Below, piece by piece: positions 8,553 through 18,800 of a stretch of DNA of 64,000 nt. The notes below the pieces were generated by a model. The model was given only the letters and a program-made list of their open reading frames with translations, made no database searches and was not told where the DNA came from. The DNA is taken from contig NZ_UWYY01000002.1 of assembly GCF_900608595.1 (NCBI RefSeq), forward strand, positions 62,001-126,000, in the 5' to 3' direction. Numbering within the stretch: position 1 is the stretch's first letter; the number at the start of each line of letters is the position of its first letter. The DNA comes from Promicromonospora panici. Lineage in GTDB: Bacteria; Actinomycetota; Actinomycetes; Actinomycetales; Cellulomonadaceae. The translations under genes were made by a program, and so were the position numbers.

Positions 8553-8804
8553 TCAGCCGACCTGGGCCGACTCCTCGCCTGCCGGCATCTGCACGCTCAC
8601 CACGTCGCCGCGCACGAGCTGTCGGCCCCGGCGGGTCTCGACGTCGCCGTTGACCCGCACCTCGCCGTCGGCGATGAGGTCGCGGGCCTGCGCGCCGTCC
8701 TCGGCGAGGTCGGCGAGCTTCAGGAACTGGCCCAGGCGGATGACGTCGTCACGGATCGGGACCTCGGGAACGGGCCCGGAATCGGATGCAGAGTTGGACA
8801 CCAC
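8553..8804 (-). CDS. S4-domain RNA-binding protein
   Basis: 83-aa protein consisting mostly of one S4 RNA-binding fold (VIRLGQFLKLADLAEDGAQARDLIADGEVRVNGDVETRRGRQLVRGD), like YaaA/YbcJ/Hsp15-type small S4 proteins that bind structured or ribosomal RNA. The GTG at 8804 was chosen because GGGAG lies 8 nt upstream; the frame is open to an ATG at 8849, but that start would overlap the hisD promoter and first codons. It is divergent from hisD. The specific RNA target is unknown. Confidence 0.82.
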   Translation of the reverse strand: MVSNSASDSGPVPEVPIRDDVIRLGQFLKLADLAEDGAQARDLIADGEVRVNGDVETRRGRQLVRGDVVSVQMPAGEESAQVG

Positions 8805-8828
8805 AGCATTGTCTCCCGCCCGCCGCCA

Positions 8829-8834
8829 TAGACT
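8829..8834 (+). promoter_or_regulatory. -10 box TAGACT of hisD
   Basis: TAGACT followed by 6 nt and then GTG 8841, with no Shine-Dalgarno; leaderless arrangement. Confidence 0.55.
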
Positions 8835-8840
8835 GGCCGC

Positions 8841-10166
8841 GTGATCCAACGCATCGACCTGCGCGGCCGGTCCCTGGGCCGCCGCGCCCTCCGCGACGTC
8901 CTACCCCGTGCCGAGGTCGGAGTGGACGAGGCAGTGCATGCGGTCGAGCCGCTGCTGCGCCAGGTCCGGGAGGGTGGCGCGGCCGCGCTGCGCGAGATCG
9001 GGCTACGGTTCGACGGCGTGGCGCCGGAGCACCTGCGCGTCCCTGCGGCCGCCCTCAAGGACGCCCTCGACAGCCTGACGCCACTCGTGCGCGAGGGGCT
9101 GGAGGAGGCCATCCACCGCGTCCGCCGGGTGCACGCCGAGCAGCTGCCCGCCGACCACGTGACCGAGCTCGCGCCGGGCGCCGTCGTGCGGCAGCGGTGG
9201 ATCCCCGTCCAGCGGGTCGGCCTGTACGCGCCGGGCGGGCTCGCGGTGTACCCGTCGTCGGTAGTGATGAACGTCGTCGCGGCGCAGGAGGCGGGCGTGC
9301 CCGGCCTCGCGGTCGCGTCCCCGCCGCAGAAGGACAACGGCGGCCTGCCGCACCCGACCATCCTCGCGGCGTGCGAGCTGCTCGGCGTGGACGAGGTCTA
9401 CGCCGTGGGCGGTGCGCAGGCGGTGGCGATGTTCGCCTATGGCGCCGCGGGCAGCCAGGAGCAGGACGGCGAGATCCTGTGCGAGCCCGTCGACGTCATC
9501 ACCGGCCCGGGCAACGTGTATGTCGCCGCGGCGAAGCGCCTGGTGCGCGGCGTCGTCGGGATCGACGCCGAGGCCGGGCCCACCGAGATCGCGGTGCTCG
9601 CCGACGGCACGGCCGACGCCGGGCACGTGGCGCTCGACCTCATCAGCCAGGCCGAGCACGACCCGATGGCGGCCTCCGTGCTGGTCACCGACTCGGTCGA
9701 GCTGGCGTCCGCGGTCGAGGCCCGTGTCCTGGACCTCGCCTCGGCCACCAAGCACTCCGTCCGCGTGGCGCGCGCCCTGGACGGCCCGCAGTCCGCGATA
9801 GTCCTGGTCGACGACGTCGACGCCGGGCTGGCGGTCGTCAACGCGTACGGCGCCGAGCACCTCGAGATCCAGACGGCCGACGCCGACGCGGTCGCCGCGC
9901 GCGTGCACAGCGCGGGCGCGATCTTCGTGGGCCCGTGGTCGCCGGTGTCGCTGGGCGACTACATGGCGGGCTCCAACCACGTGCTGCCCACCGGCGGCAC
10001 CGCGCACTTCGCGAGCGGCCTGGGCGTGCACAGCTTCCTCAAGTCCGTGCAGCAGATCGAGTACACGCGCGAGGCGCTCGGCGAGCTCGCGGACCGCATA
10101 GTCGCGATCGCCAACGACGAGGACCTCCCGGCCCACGGCGAAGCCGTGAGAGGCCGCTTCCACTAG
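8841..10166 (+). CDS. hisD: histidinol dehydrogenase
   Basis: Catalyses the last two NAD-dependent steps of histidine synthesis, L-histidinol to L-histidine, in the cytoplasm. The 441-aa length is standard. Family segments: [17 protein letters not shown] block ([21 protein letters not shown]), the NAD-binding [36 protein letters not shown], the zinc/catalytic SQAEHDP and YGAEHLEI, and [17 protein letters not shown]. The leaderless GTG start follows TAGACT. No other his genes follow: the next gene is a convergent cupin and a palindromic repeat directly follows the stop, so hisD is monocistronic here. In many actinobacteria it lies next to dnaE and the other his genes; here a cupin and a 4.4-kb protease gene separate it from the NUDIX-dnaE unit. 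Confidence 0.97.
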   Translation: MIQRIDLRGRSLGRRALRDVLPRAEVGVDEAVHAVEPLLRQVREGGAAALREIGLRFDGVAPEHLRVPAAALKDALDSLTPLVREGLEEAIHRVRRVHAEQLPADHVTELAPGAVVRQRWIPVQRVGLYAPGGLAVYPSSVVMNVVAAQEAGVPGLAVASPPQKDNGGLPHPTILAACELLGVDEVYAVGGAQAVAMFAYGAAGSQEQDGEILCEPVDVITGPGNVYVAAAKRLVRGVVGIDAEAGPTEIAVLADGTADAGHVALDLISQAEHDPMAASVLVTDSVELASAVEARVLDLASATKHSVRVARALDGPQSAIVLVDDVDAGLAVVNAYGAEHLEIQTADADAVAARVHSAGAIFVGPWSPVSLGDYMAGSNHVLPTGGTAHFASGLGVHSFLKSVQQIEYTREALGELADRIVAIANDEDLPAHGEAVRGRFH

Positions 10167-10168
10167 TC

Positions 10169-10236
10169 CTTGTTGTGGGCGTGATCGTTGCGCCTACGTG
10201 CCCCTTTTAGGCGCAACGATCACGCCCACAAACAAG
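10169..10236. repeat. palindromic repeat, copy B (near-perfect 28-bp stem)
   Basis: The left arm at 10169-10196 (core GTGGGCGTGATCGTTGCG, ending CCTA) pairs with the right arm at 10208-10236 with a single one-base insertion, around an 11-nt loop. It lies directly behind the hisD stop and before the cupin stop, so it can terminate both convergent transcripts. It is the best-conserved member of the family that includes 8485-8543 and 46411-46476. Confidence 0.9.
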
Positions 10237-10245
10237 AGCTGGAGC

Positions 10246-10701
10246 TCAGGCCGTGGGGCGTGGGGCGCGGAGGTGGGCGCGCTCCGCCAGTTCCGCCTCG
10301 TCGACCAGGGTCAGCATGGGCTGGCCTGGCGCGCACATCATGACCACCACGAACTCGGTCCGTGCGTCGTCCAGCGCGTTGCCGTCCTGGTAGTGGATCA
10401 GGTCGCCGCCCGGCTCCCAGAACGTCCCGCCGGCCTCGATGACCCGCTCGGGCTCGCCCTCGATCTCGAAGCGCACGGCGCCCTCGATGACGTAGCCGAA
10501 GGCGGGTCCGGAGTGCCGGTGCGGAGGCGTCCCCGGGTCGCCGGGCTCCCACTCGACGTGGACCGTCATCGCCGACGCGCCCTCGGGGACGGTGATCGGT
10601 GCGGCGTCCTGCAGCATCGTGGCCGCCGTCGTCCAGCCGGGCTGCCCTGTGCTCTCGCCGGTCCCGTGCATGTGTCCTGCGTGGTTCTCTGACACTGTCA
10701 T
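10246..10701 (-). CDS. cupin-domain protein
   Basis: 151-aa single-domain cupin. Motif 1 has the metal-binding pattern GTPPHRHSGPAFGYVIEGAVRFEIEG and motif 2 is represented by GGTFWEPGGDLIHYQDGNA. A His-rich start (ENHAGHMHGTGE) precedes the barrel. The reaction cannot be inferred; such proteins may be dioxygenases, isomerases or plain binding proteins. ATG 10701 is preferred over an upstream in-frame extension because AAAGG lies about 9-13 nt before it and the extension lacks family similarity. It shares a 180-bp divergent promoter region with the secreted protease. Confidence 0.82.
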   Translation of the reverse strand: MTVSENHAGHMHGTGESTGQPGWTTAATMLQDAAPITVPEGASAMTVHVEWEPGDPGTPPHRHSGPAFGYVIEGAVRFEIEGEPERVIEAGGTFWEPGGDLIHYQDGNALDDARTEFVVVMMCAPGQPMLTLVDEAELAERAHLRAPRPTA

Positions 10702-10762
10702 GGTGCTGCGCCTTTCGTAGGTTGCCGTTCCCAGTGATGACCGGCCGCCCGCCGGATCTGTG

Positions 10763-10813
10763 ACAGGCCGGCATCGGGTGAATACCGTGCAGAAGCATTG
10801 ACACGGCCTGTCG
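10763..10813. promoter_or_regulatory. promoter region of the S8 protease with 9-bp inverted repeat
   Basis: GACAGGCCG (10763-10771) is inverted as CGGCCTGTC (10805-10813). The right arm begins just after TTGACA (about 10799-10804), a good -35 for the protease gene. This may be an operator shared by cupin and protease. Confidence 0.35.
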
Positions 10814-10881
10814 CATACGCGAGGAATGTCGGGCACCTGCACGCGCTCGTCTTATCGCTGCCGTATCGAGGGAGCCCATAG

Positions 10882-13800
10882 ATGTCACACCGGTCCAGAA
10901 CGCCCCTGCTCGTCATAGCGGCCGTCACGGCATTAGCGGCGGCAGTCGCGCCGGCAGCCGTCGCGGTACCCCAGGCCCCGCCGTCCGCGGACAGGACTGA
11001 CAAGACCGACCCCCGCGATGCGCTCGCCGAGAACCTCGTGCCGGCCGAGACCACGCCGCAGCCCGGCGTCGAGCGCACTCCGGCCATGCAGAAGCTGTCG
11101 CTCGGCCGCGGCAAGGCGGAACGCAGCTACCTGATCCGGCTGGCCGACGCCGCCGTGCCCACCTACGACGGCGGGGTCGCCGGGCTCGACGCCACCGCAC
11201 CCCGCTCCGGCCGCACGCTGAACCCGTCCGCCACCCGCGTGCGCGAGTACACCGAGTTCCTCGAGGCAGAGCAGGACGACTTCGTCACCCGCATGGAACG
11301 TGCGGTGGGGCACGACGTCGACGTGCCCTTCACGTACCAGTACGCGGTCAACGGCGTCACCGCCGTCCTGACGCCGGCCGAGGCCGCGAAGGTGGCCAAG
11401 GACCCCGCCGTCGAGCACATCGCGCTCGACAAGGAGCACGAGCTGCACACGGACGCCGGCCCGGTCTGGAGCAACGCCGACGCGCTGTGGAACGCCGTCG
11501 AGGAGCTCGACCTGCCGGAGGACTACCAGGGCGAGGGCGTCGTCATCGGCACCATCGACACCGGTATCCACCCGGGCAGCCCCTCGTTCGCCGAGACCGG
11601 CGACGACGGCTACACGCACACGAACCCGCTCGGCGCGGGCAACTACCTGGGCGTGTGCGACCCGGCGAACACCGACCAGTACGACCCGGACTTCCCGTGC
11701 AACGGCAAGCTGATCGGCGCCTACGGGTTCCTGACCGACACCGACCGGAGCGCCCTGGACGAGAACGGCCACGGCTCGCACACGGCCTCGACGTCGGGCG
11801 GCGCCGTTGTCAACGACGTGACGCCGGCCGCACCAGAAGGAACGAACCCGCCCACGTTCGACATCTCCGGCGTGGCCCCGCACGCGAACGTCATCAGCTA
11901 CCGGGGCTGCTGCACCACGGCGGGCCTGGTCGCCTCGATCGACCAGGCGATCGCCGACGGCGTCGATGTCATCAACTACTCGATCGGGTCCTCCTCGCCG
12001 TCGGACGCGTGGAACGACTTCGACACGATCGGGTTCCTCAACGCGCGCGCCGCAGGCATCTTCGTGGCGACCTCCAACGGCAACGACGGCCCGGGCTCCG
12101 CCACCACCGGCTCCCCCGCCGACGCACCGTGGATCACCTCGGTCGGCGCCTCGACCCACAACCGGCACGCGTTCAACACCCTCACGGACCTGACCAGCAG
12201 CGCGGGCCCGCTCGGCAACCTCACCGGCAAGTCCGTGAACGGGCCTCTGCCCGCCACGCAGATCATCGACGCGGGCTCCGTGGGCGACCCGCAGTGCACC
12301 GCGACCACCGGCCACGAGGCGGACTACGCCGACAAGATCGTGGTCTGCGCCCGTGGCGGCAACGGCCGCGTGGAGAAGTCGTCCAACGTCGCGGCGCAGG
12401 GTGCCACCGGCTTCGTCCTGACGAACGACGAGGCCAACGCGGGCTCGCTGCTCGGTGACGCGTTCGCCGTCCCCGGCGTCGCCATCAGCTACGCCGACGG
12501 CGAGACGCTGCGGGCCTGGCTGGCCGAGGGCTCCGGGCACACCGGCGCGATCTCAGGCACCACGTTCACGATCGACGACGCGCTGGGCGACACGATGTCC
12601 AGCTTCTCCTCGCGCGGGCCGAACCGGGCGGTCGACACCATAGTGCCGTCCATCACCGCGCCCGGCGTCGACATCCTCGCCGCGAACGGCGTGGCCGAGG
12701 GCGCGTACGATCTCGTCCAGTACGGCATCATCTCGGGCACCTCGATGTCCAGCCCGCACGTGGCCGGCGCCGGAGCACTGCTCACGCAGGCCCGCCCGAG
12801 CTGGACCCCGGCCCAGCAGCAGTCGGCGCTGATGACCACCGCGCGCACGGGCGTGGTGGACTTCGACGGCTCGGCCGCCACCCCGTACGAGCAGGGCAGC
12901 GGCCACATGGACATCGGAGCCGCCGCGCAGGCGGGCCTGCTGTTCGACGAGACGGCCGCGAACTACCTGGCCGCCGACCCGGCGGCCGGCGGCGACCCGA
13001 AGACGCTCAACCTGCCGTCCTTCGCGGACACCCAGTGCCTGGACACCTGCTCCTGGGAGCGCACGGCGGTCGCCCCGCCGTCGGCCCCCGAGAGCGTGAC
13101 CTGGACGGCGACGGCGGTGGCCGACGACGGGCTGGCGCTGGACGTGGCCCTGTCCACCGGCACGGTCTCGCCCGGTGACTCGCTCGGCATCTCGGTCACC
13201 GCGGACGCGTCCGACGCGCCCGAGGGCGAGACGCTGTTCGGCCGCATCACGCTCACCCCGAGCAACCCGGACGTCCCTGCGGTGACCCTGCCGGTCGCCG
13301 TCGTGCCGTCCGGGGCGATCCTGCCCGACGAGGTCGAGATCAGCACGCGCCGGAACACCGGCTCGCAGGTCGTCAGCGACATCCGGTCCATCGCGGTGAG
13401 CGACTTCACCGGTTCGGTACGCGGTCTGGTCGAGGCCGACCTCCACGAGGGCTCCCTCAACCAGGACCCGACCAGGGACACGGCGTACGACGACCTGAGC
13501 CAGGTCCAGGTCACCACCCTGGAGGTGCCGGACGGCGCGACGCGGCTCGTCGCCGAGATCACCGAGGCCGAGGCGCCGGACCTCGACATGTTCGTCGGCA
13601 CCGGCGACACGCCGAGCGAGGCGACCCAGGTCTGCGCGTCCACGACCGGTTCCTCGGCCGAGGCCTGCGACGTCCCCGACCCGGAGGCCGGTACGTGGTG
13701 GGTGATCGTCCAGAACTGGGGCGGCAGCACCAGTCAGCCGGACGCGCACACGCTCGCGACCGCCGTCGTCCCGTCCGAGGACCTCGGCAACGCCGGGGTG

Positions 13801-15291
13801 GCCGGCCCCGAGGGTGAGGTGCCTGTGGGCGAGCCGTACGACGTCCGCGTGCACTGGAACCTGCCCGACGCTGCCGAGGGCGACCTGTTCTTCGGCACCG
13901 CGGTGCTCGGCACGTCGCCCGATACGCCGGACGACATCGGCGAGATCCCCGTGCGCCTGACTCGTGTGGCCGACGACGTGACGAAGACCGCGTCGGTGGC
14001 CGAGGCGGGGATCGGCGACACGATCGGGTACGACGTCACCGTCGCGCCCAACGTGACGCCAGAGGACGTGACCTACACGGTCACGGACACCGTGCCCGAC
14101 GGGCTGAGCATCGACCCGGAGTCGGTGACCGGCGAGGGCGTGGTCGAGGGTCAGACGATCACGTGGGAGGTGGACATGCCCACGCAGGCGGGCGCCGTGG
14201 GCGCCTACGAGGCGTCGACGCCGGCGGATGATCCGCAGTGTGCGGCTGCTTCTGAGTTCGTGGACCTCGAAGCTGAAGGCGTCGGGTTCAGTTCGCTCGA
14301 CGGCGACACCGTGGCAGTCAACACGTTCGCGAGCATCGGACCGTTCTCGCACTACACCGAGCAGTCGCCGAACCTCACTGTCTCCGAAGATGGCCTGATC
14401 ACCATCGCAGGCGGGTACGCCGGGGAGCCGTGGACGCCGCAGCAGGTGCCCAGTGCGGCGGCGCCGAACGGAATCATCGCGCCGCTCTGGTCGGACCTGG
14501 AGCTCTCGCTGGCGAACGACCGCGGCGTGCGCCTGGCCACCACTGTCGACAACCAGGCGGCAGTGGTGCAGTGGGACGACCCGTTCGTCTTCGGAGGCGA
14601 CCCGACCGATCTGTCCAACTCCTTGGGCACGTTCCAGGCATGGGTCTACAAGGCTGTCAGTGACTCACGACCGGAGATCCGGTTCGAGTACGGCGACATG
14701 GGCACTCTCCCGGCATCGGCGACGATCGGGGTCGAGAACCTCGCGGGCACGCTCGGCACCGCCGTCGTCAACGCCGCTGACCCGGCGTCGGCCGTGACTG
14801 ACAACAGCACCGTCTGCCTCGACTACATTGCGCCGAACTTCGACCCCGTCGCACTGTCGTACGAGGTCACGGTGGATCCCGACGCGATCACGGGCACGTA
14901 CACCAACTCGGCCGAGCACGTCACGAACGACCCGTACGACGAGCTCGCCGTGGCGTCGGCCGACGTCGCCGTGACGGGGATCGCCGCGCCTTGGGACCGC
15001 AAGACCGTCTACCTGGCCGGCGACGAGGTCTCGTACGACGGTGCGGAGTACGTGGCGCTGTGGCGAACCCGCGGAGAGAAGCCGGGAGCCAGCCCATGGG
15101 GACCGTGGGCCGAGGTTGGGCCGGACGTCATCTGTGGTGACGAGACCTACCAGGCCTGGACCAGGTCGTGGGTCTACACCGGTGGCGAGGTGGTCGAGCA
15201 CGACGGCCATCTGTGGGAGGCCAAGTGGTGGACCCGCAACCAGAAGCCGGGTACCCCGTGGGGCCCGTGGGAGGACCAAGGCACCTGCTAG
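10882..15291 (+). CDS. secreted S8 subtilisin-like peptidase with PA, nidogen-like and two CBM5/12 modules
   Basis: 1469-aa extracellular subtilase. In order: signal peptide (about 1-32), I9-type propeptide (about 75-185), and the S8 catalytic domain with Asp226 in GTIDTGIHPG, His297 in NGHGSHTAS and Ser621 in SGTSMSSPHVAG. A PA domain is inserted at about 435-550 before the Ser. Then come beta-sandwich segments including a PPC-like part (about 880-960) and a DUF11-like repeat (TDTVPDGLSIDPESV, about 1060-1110). A distinct block at about 1115-1320 resembles a nidogen-like domain (NGIIAPLWSDLEL ... AVVQWDDPF ... IRFEYGDM ... IGVENLAG). Two CBM5/12 chitin-binding modules end the protein (about 1371-1415 and 1424-1469, each with SPWGPW/TPWGPW). 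GAGGGAG lies 7 nt before the ATG. It probably degrades protein in chitin-containing biomass. Confidence 0.93.
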   Translation: MSHRSRTPLLVIAAVTALAAAVAPAAVAVPQAPPSADRTDKTDPRDALAENLVPAETTPQPGVERTPAMQKLSLGRGKAERSYLIRLADAAVPTYDGGVAGLDATAPRSGRTLNPSATRVREYTEFLEAEQDDFVTRMERAVGHDVDVPFTYQYAVNGVTAVLTPAEAAKVAKDPAVEHIALDKEHELHTDAGPVWSNADALWNAVEELDLPEDYQGEGVVIGTIDTGIHPGSPSFAETGDDGYTHTNPLGAGNYLGVCDPANTDQYDPDFPCNGKLIGAYGFLTDTDRSALDENGHGSHTASTSGGAVVNDVTPAAPEGTNPPTFDISGVAPHANVISYRGCCTTAGLVASIDQAIADGVDVINYSIGSSSPSDAWNDFDTIGFLNARAAGIFVATSNGNDGPGSATTGSPADAPWITSVGASTHNRHAFNTLTDLTSSAGPLGNLTGKSVNGPLPATQIIDAGSVGDPQCTATTGHEADYADKIVVCARGGNGRVEKSSNVAAQGATGFVLTNDEANAGSLLGDAFAVPGVAISYADGETLRAWLAEGSGHTGAISGTTFTIDDALGDTMSSFSSRGPNRAVDTIVPSITAPGVDILAANGVAEGAYDLVQYGIISGTSMSSPHVAGAGALLTQARPSWTPAQQQSALMTTARTGVVDFDGSAATPYEQGSGHMDIGAAAQAGLLFDETAANYLAADPAAGGDPKTLNLPSFADTQCLDTCSWERTAVAPPSAPESVTWTATAVADDGLALDVALSTGTVSPGDSLGISVTADASDAPEGETLFGRITLTPSNPDVPAVTLPVAVVPSGAILPDEVEISTRRNTGSQVVSDIRSIAVSDFTGSVRGLVEADLHEGSLNQDPTRDTAYDDLSQVQVTTLEVPDGATRLVAEITEAEAPDLDMFVGTGDTPSEATQVCASTTGSSAEACDVPDPEAGTWWVIVQNWGGSTSQPDAHTLATAVVPSEDLGNAGVAGPEGEVPVGEPYDVRVHWNLPDAAEGDLFFGTAVLGTSPDTPDDIGEIPVRLTRVADDVTKTASVAEAGIGDTIGYDVTVAPNVTPEDVTYTVTDTVPDGLSIDPESVTGEGVVEGQTITWEVDMPTQAGAVGAYEASTPADDPQCAAASEFVDLEAEGVGFSSLDGDTVAVNTFASIGPFSHYTEQSPNLTVSEDGLITIAGGYAGEPWTPQQVPSAAAPNGIIAPLWSDLELSLANDRGVRLATTVDNQAAVVQWDDPFVFGGDPTDLSNSLGTFQAWVYKAVSDSRPEIRFEYGDMGTLPASATIGVENLAGTLGTAVVNAADPASAVTDNSTVCLDYIAPNFDPVALSYEVTVDPDAITGTYTNSAEHVTNDPYDELAVASADVAVTGIAAPWDRKTVYLAGDEVSYDGAEYVALWRTRGEKPGASPWGPWAEVGPDVICGDETYQAWTRSWVYTGGEVVEHDGHLWEAKWWTRNQKPGTPWGPWEDQGTC

Positions 15292-15307
15292 GCAGGGCCT
15301 CATAGCC

Positions 15308-15342
15308 CAGGCGCTCAGGTCAGCAGATGACCTGAGCGCCTG
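15308..15342. terminator. bidirectional hairpin terminator
   Basis: Perfect 15-bp stem (left arm CAGGCGCTCAGGTCA, loop GCAGA) between the convergent S8 protease and NUDIX genes. There is no U-tract, as is common in actinobacteria. Confidence 0.8.
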
Positions 15343-15357
15343 AGCGACACATCACGG

Positions 15358-15891
15358 TCAGAAGCCGAAGGTCAGCAGGCGGGGCATCTCCGTGCCGTGG
15401 CGGCCCGCGTCGTGGACCGCACGGAGCACGGCGAGCTCGTGCGGGACCAGCGGCTCCGGGAGCGCGACAAACGGGAACCAAGCCAGTTCAGCCGCCTTGT
15501 CTCGCTCCTGGATCGACGGCGTGCCGGTCCAGCGGGTGACCTCGAACATGAAGTCGACGCGCTGCTCGATCGCCGGTCCCCCGGGCTCGCCACGGTGCAG
15601 GACCGTCAGCGGCCGGACGTCCTCCGGAGCCACGACCACGCCGAGCTCCTCGTGGGCCTCGCGCACGGCAGTGTCGATGACCGACTCGCCCTCCTCGACG
15701 TGGCCGGCAGCCGCGCACGCCCAGTACCCGTCGCGGTAACCGGTGCCCTGCCGGAGCTGGAGCAGCACTTGGCCCTCGCGTCTGAAGTACAGGTAGGCGG
15801 CCGGCACCAGCGAGAAGCGCTCGTGATCGCCCTCGCTGTAGCGGTCGGTCTCGGCCGCCGGCACGGGCGCCGCGCCTCCAGCATCAGTCAC
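15358..15891 (-). CDS. NUDIX hydrolase
   Basis: 177-aa NUDIX pyrophosphohydrolase. The full NUDIX box runs from Gly63 to Val85 (GHVEEGESVIDTAVREAHEELGV region, matching GX5EX7REUXEEXGU), so it should be active on a nucleoside-diphosphate-linked or nucleotide substrate with Mg2+. The GTG start (15891-15889) overlaps the TGA stop of dnaE in GTGA, implying translational coupling. A housecleaning role next to the replicative polymerase is attractive but is inference. Its 3-prime end faces the protease across a strong hairpin. Confidence 0.92.
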   Translation of the reverse strand: MTDAGGAAPVPAAETDRYSEGDHERFSLVPAAYLYFRREGQVLLQLRQGTGYRDGYWACAAAGHVEEGESVIDTAVREAHEELGVVVAPEDVRPLTVLHRGEPGGPAIEQRVDFMFEVTRWTGTPSIQERDKAAELAWFPFVALPEPLVPHELAVLRAVHDAGRHGTEMPRLLTFGF

Positions 15892-18800
15892 GACAGGCAG
15901 CCCTGCCCCAGCAGCGCCTTGAGGTCGCCGAACAGCGCCGGCGACTTCTCCACCCGTAGGCTGTCGGCGGCCCGCACCACCGTCTTCTTGCCGGGCTCGG
16001 CCACGGCGACGTGCACCTCCGCCGAACCGGGATGCGTGGCGAGCACCTCACGCAGCCGGATCATGACTGGCTCCACGGCCCGGCTGTGCGGCACGGTCAC
16101 GGCCAGCGGTGAGTCCGACCCGACGGTGATGTCCGGCAGGGCCACCTCCATGGCCTGCAGCTGCATCGACTCGTCGCGACGGCGCACCTTGCCGCGCAGC
16201 ACGACCACCTGGTCCTCCGCGAGCATCGTCGAGTACGCGAGGTAGGTCTCGCCGAAGAACATGACCTCGACGGCGCCCTCCAGGTCCTCGACGGTCACGG
16301 CGGCCCACGGGTTGCCGTTCTTGCTCATCTTGCGCTGCACGGAGGTGAGCAGGCCCGCCACGGTCACCACCGAGTTGTCCGGGCGGCTCTCGTCGGCGAT
16401 CAGCGAAGCGATCGAGGTGTCAGCGGCCCGCTGCAGCACGTGCTCCAGCCCGGACAGCGGGTGGTCGCTCACGTACAGGCCGAGCATCTCGCGCTCGAAC
16501 TGCAGCTTCTGCTTCTTCTCCCAGTCCGGCAGGTCCGGGACCTCGACGGAGAAGCCCATGCCCGCCTCATCGTCGGCTGCGCCGCCGAAGTCCGCGAACA
16601 GGTCGAACTGGCCCTCGGCCTCCTTGCGCTTCACACCGATCACGGAGTCGACGGCCTGCTCGTGGACCACGAGCAGCGAGCGGCGCGTGTGGCCGAGCGA
16701 GTCGAAGGCACCGGCCTTGATCAGCGACTCGATGGTGCGCTTGTTGCAGACGGGCGCCGGGACCTTGTCGAGGAAGTCCTGGAAGGACGTGTAGGCGTCC
16801 TTCTCCTCGCGTGTCTCCACGATCGCGTCCACGACGTTTCGGCCCACGTTCCGCACACCGGTGAGCCCGAACCGGATGTCACCCCCGACCGCCGTGAACT
16901 TGGCGGCGGAGTCGTTGACGTCCGGCGGCAGCACCGTGATGCCCATGCGGCGGCACTCGTTGAGGTAGAGCGCCATCTTGTCCTTGTTGTCACCCACCGA
17001 CTGCAGCAGGGCGGCCATGTACTCGGCGGGGTAGTTCGCCTTGAGGTAGGCGGTCCAGTACGCGACGAGGCCGTAGCCGGCAGAGTGCGCCTTGTTGAAG
17101 GCGTATCCGGCGAACGGGACCAGGGTGTCCCAGACCGCCTTGATCGCGGCGGGGCTGTAGCCCTTCTCCTTGGCGCCCTTCTCGAAGTTGACGTACTCCT
17201 TCGCCAGCACCTCGGGCTTCTTCTTGCCCATGGCGCGACGCAGCAGGTCGGCCTGTCCGAGCGTGTAGCCGGCCATGATCTGGGCGGCGCGCTGCACCTG
17301 CTCCTGGTAGACGATCAGGCCGTGGGTCTCGTCGAGGATCTCAGCGAACGGCTCGACGACCTCAGGATGGATCGCCTCGATCTGCTGCTGCCCGTTCTTG
17401 CGCAGGGCGTAGTTGATGTGCGAGTTCATGCCCATCGGCCCGGGCCGGTACAGGGCGATGACGGCGGAGACGTCCTCGAAGTTGTCGGGCCGCATCTGGC
17501 GCAGCAGCGACCGCATCGCGCCGCCGTCGAGCTGGAACACGCCCAGGGTGTTGCCGCTGGCGAGCAGCTCGTAGGTGGCCTTGTCGTCGAGCGCGACGTT
17601 CTCGATGTCGACCGGGTCCTTGCCGTTCATCACGATGTTCTCGAGCGCATCGTCGAGGATCGTGAGGTTGCGCAGACCCAGGAAGTCCATCTTGATCAGG
17701 CCGAGGCCCTCGGACGTCGGGTAGTCGAACTGCGTGATCACCGCGCCGTCCTGCGGGCGCTTCATGATCGGGATGATGTCGATCAGCGGGTCGCTGGACA
17801 TGATCACGCCGGCCGCGTGCACGCCCCACTGCCGCTTCAGGCCCTCGATACCGCGCGCCAGCTCGACGACGCGCTGCGCCTCGGGGTCGGTCTCGTGCAC
17901 CTGGCGGAACTCCGCCGCCTCCGAGTAGCGCTTGTCCTTGGGGTCGAAGATCCCGCTCAGCGAGATGTCCTTGCCCATGACGGCGGGCGGCATGGCCTTG
18001 GTGAGCTTCTCCCCCATGGCGTACGGCATGCCGAGGAGGCGTGCGGAGTCCTTGAGGGCCTGCTTGGCCTTGATGGTGCCGTAGGTGACGATCATGGCCA
18101 CCCGGTCGTCGCCGTACTTCTCCGTGACGTACTTGATGGCCTCCCCGCGCCGACGCTCGTCGAAGTCCACGTCGACGTCGGGCATGGAGACGCGCTCCGG
18201 GTTGAGGAACCGCTCGAAGATCAGGCCGTGCTCCAGCGGGTCCAGCTCGGTGATACCCATCAGGTACGACACCATCGACCCGGCCGCCGAACCACGACCC
18301 GGCCCGACGCGGATGCCCTGCTTCTTGGACCAGTTGATGAAGTCGGCGACCACGAGGAAGTACCCCGGGAAGCCCATCTGGATGATGACCTCGACCTCGT
18401 AGTCGGCCTGCTTGCGTACCGCGTCCGAGTAACCGTTCGGGTACCGGCGCAGCAGCCCCGCCTCGACCTCCTTGATGAACCACGAGATCTCGTCCTCGCC
18501 CTCGGGGACGGGGAAGCGCGGCATGTAGTTGGCCGAGGTGTCGAACGAGACCTCGCACTGCTCGGCGATGAGCAGCGTGTTGTCGCACGCCTCGGGAAGT
18601 TCCTTGAAGACCTTCCGCATCTCGGCGGCGGACTTCACGTAGTAGCCCGAGCCGTCGAACTTGAAGCGGTTCGGGTCGTCCAGCGTGGACCCGGAGTTGA
18701 TTGCCAGCAGCGCCTCCTGGCTGGTCGAGTCCTCCTCGCGCACGTAGTGCAGGTCGTTGGTGGCCACGAGCTTCGCGCCGATCGTCCTGGCCAGCTCCAG

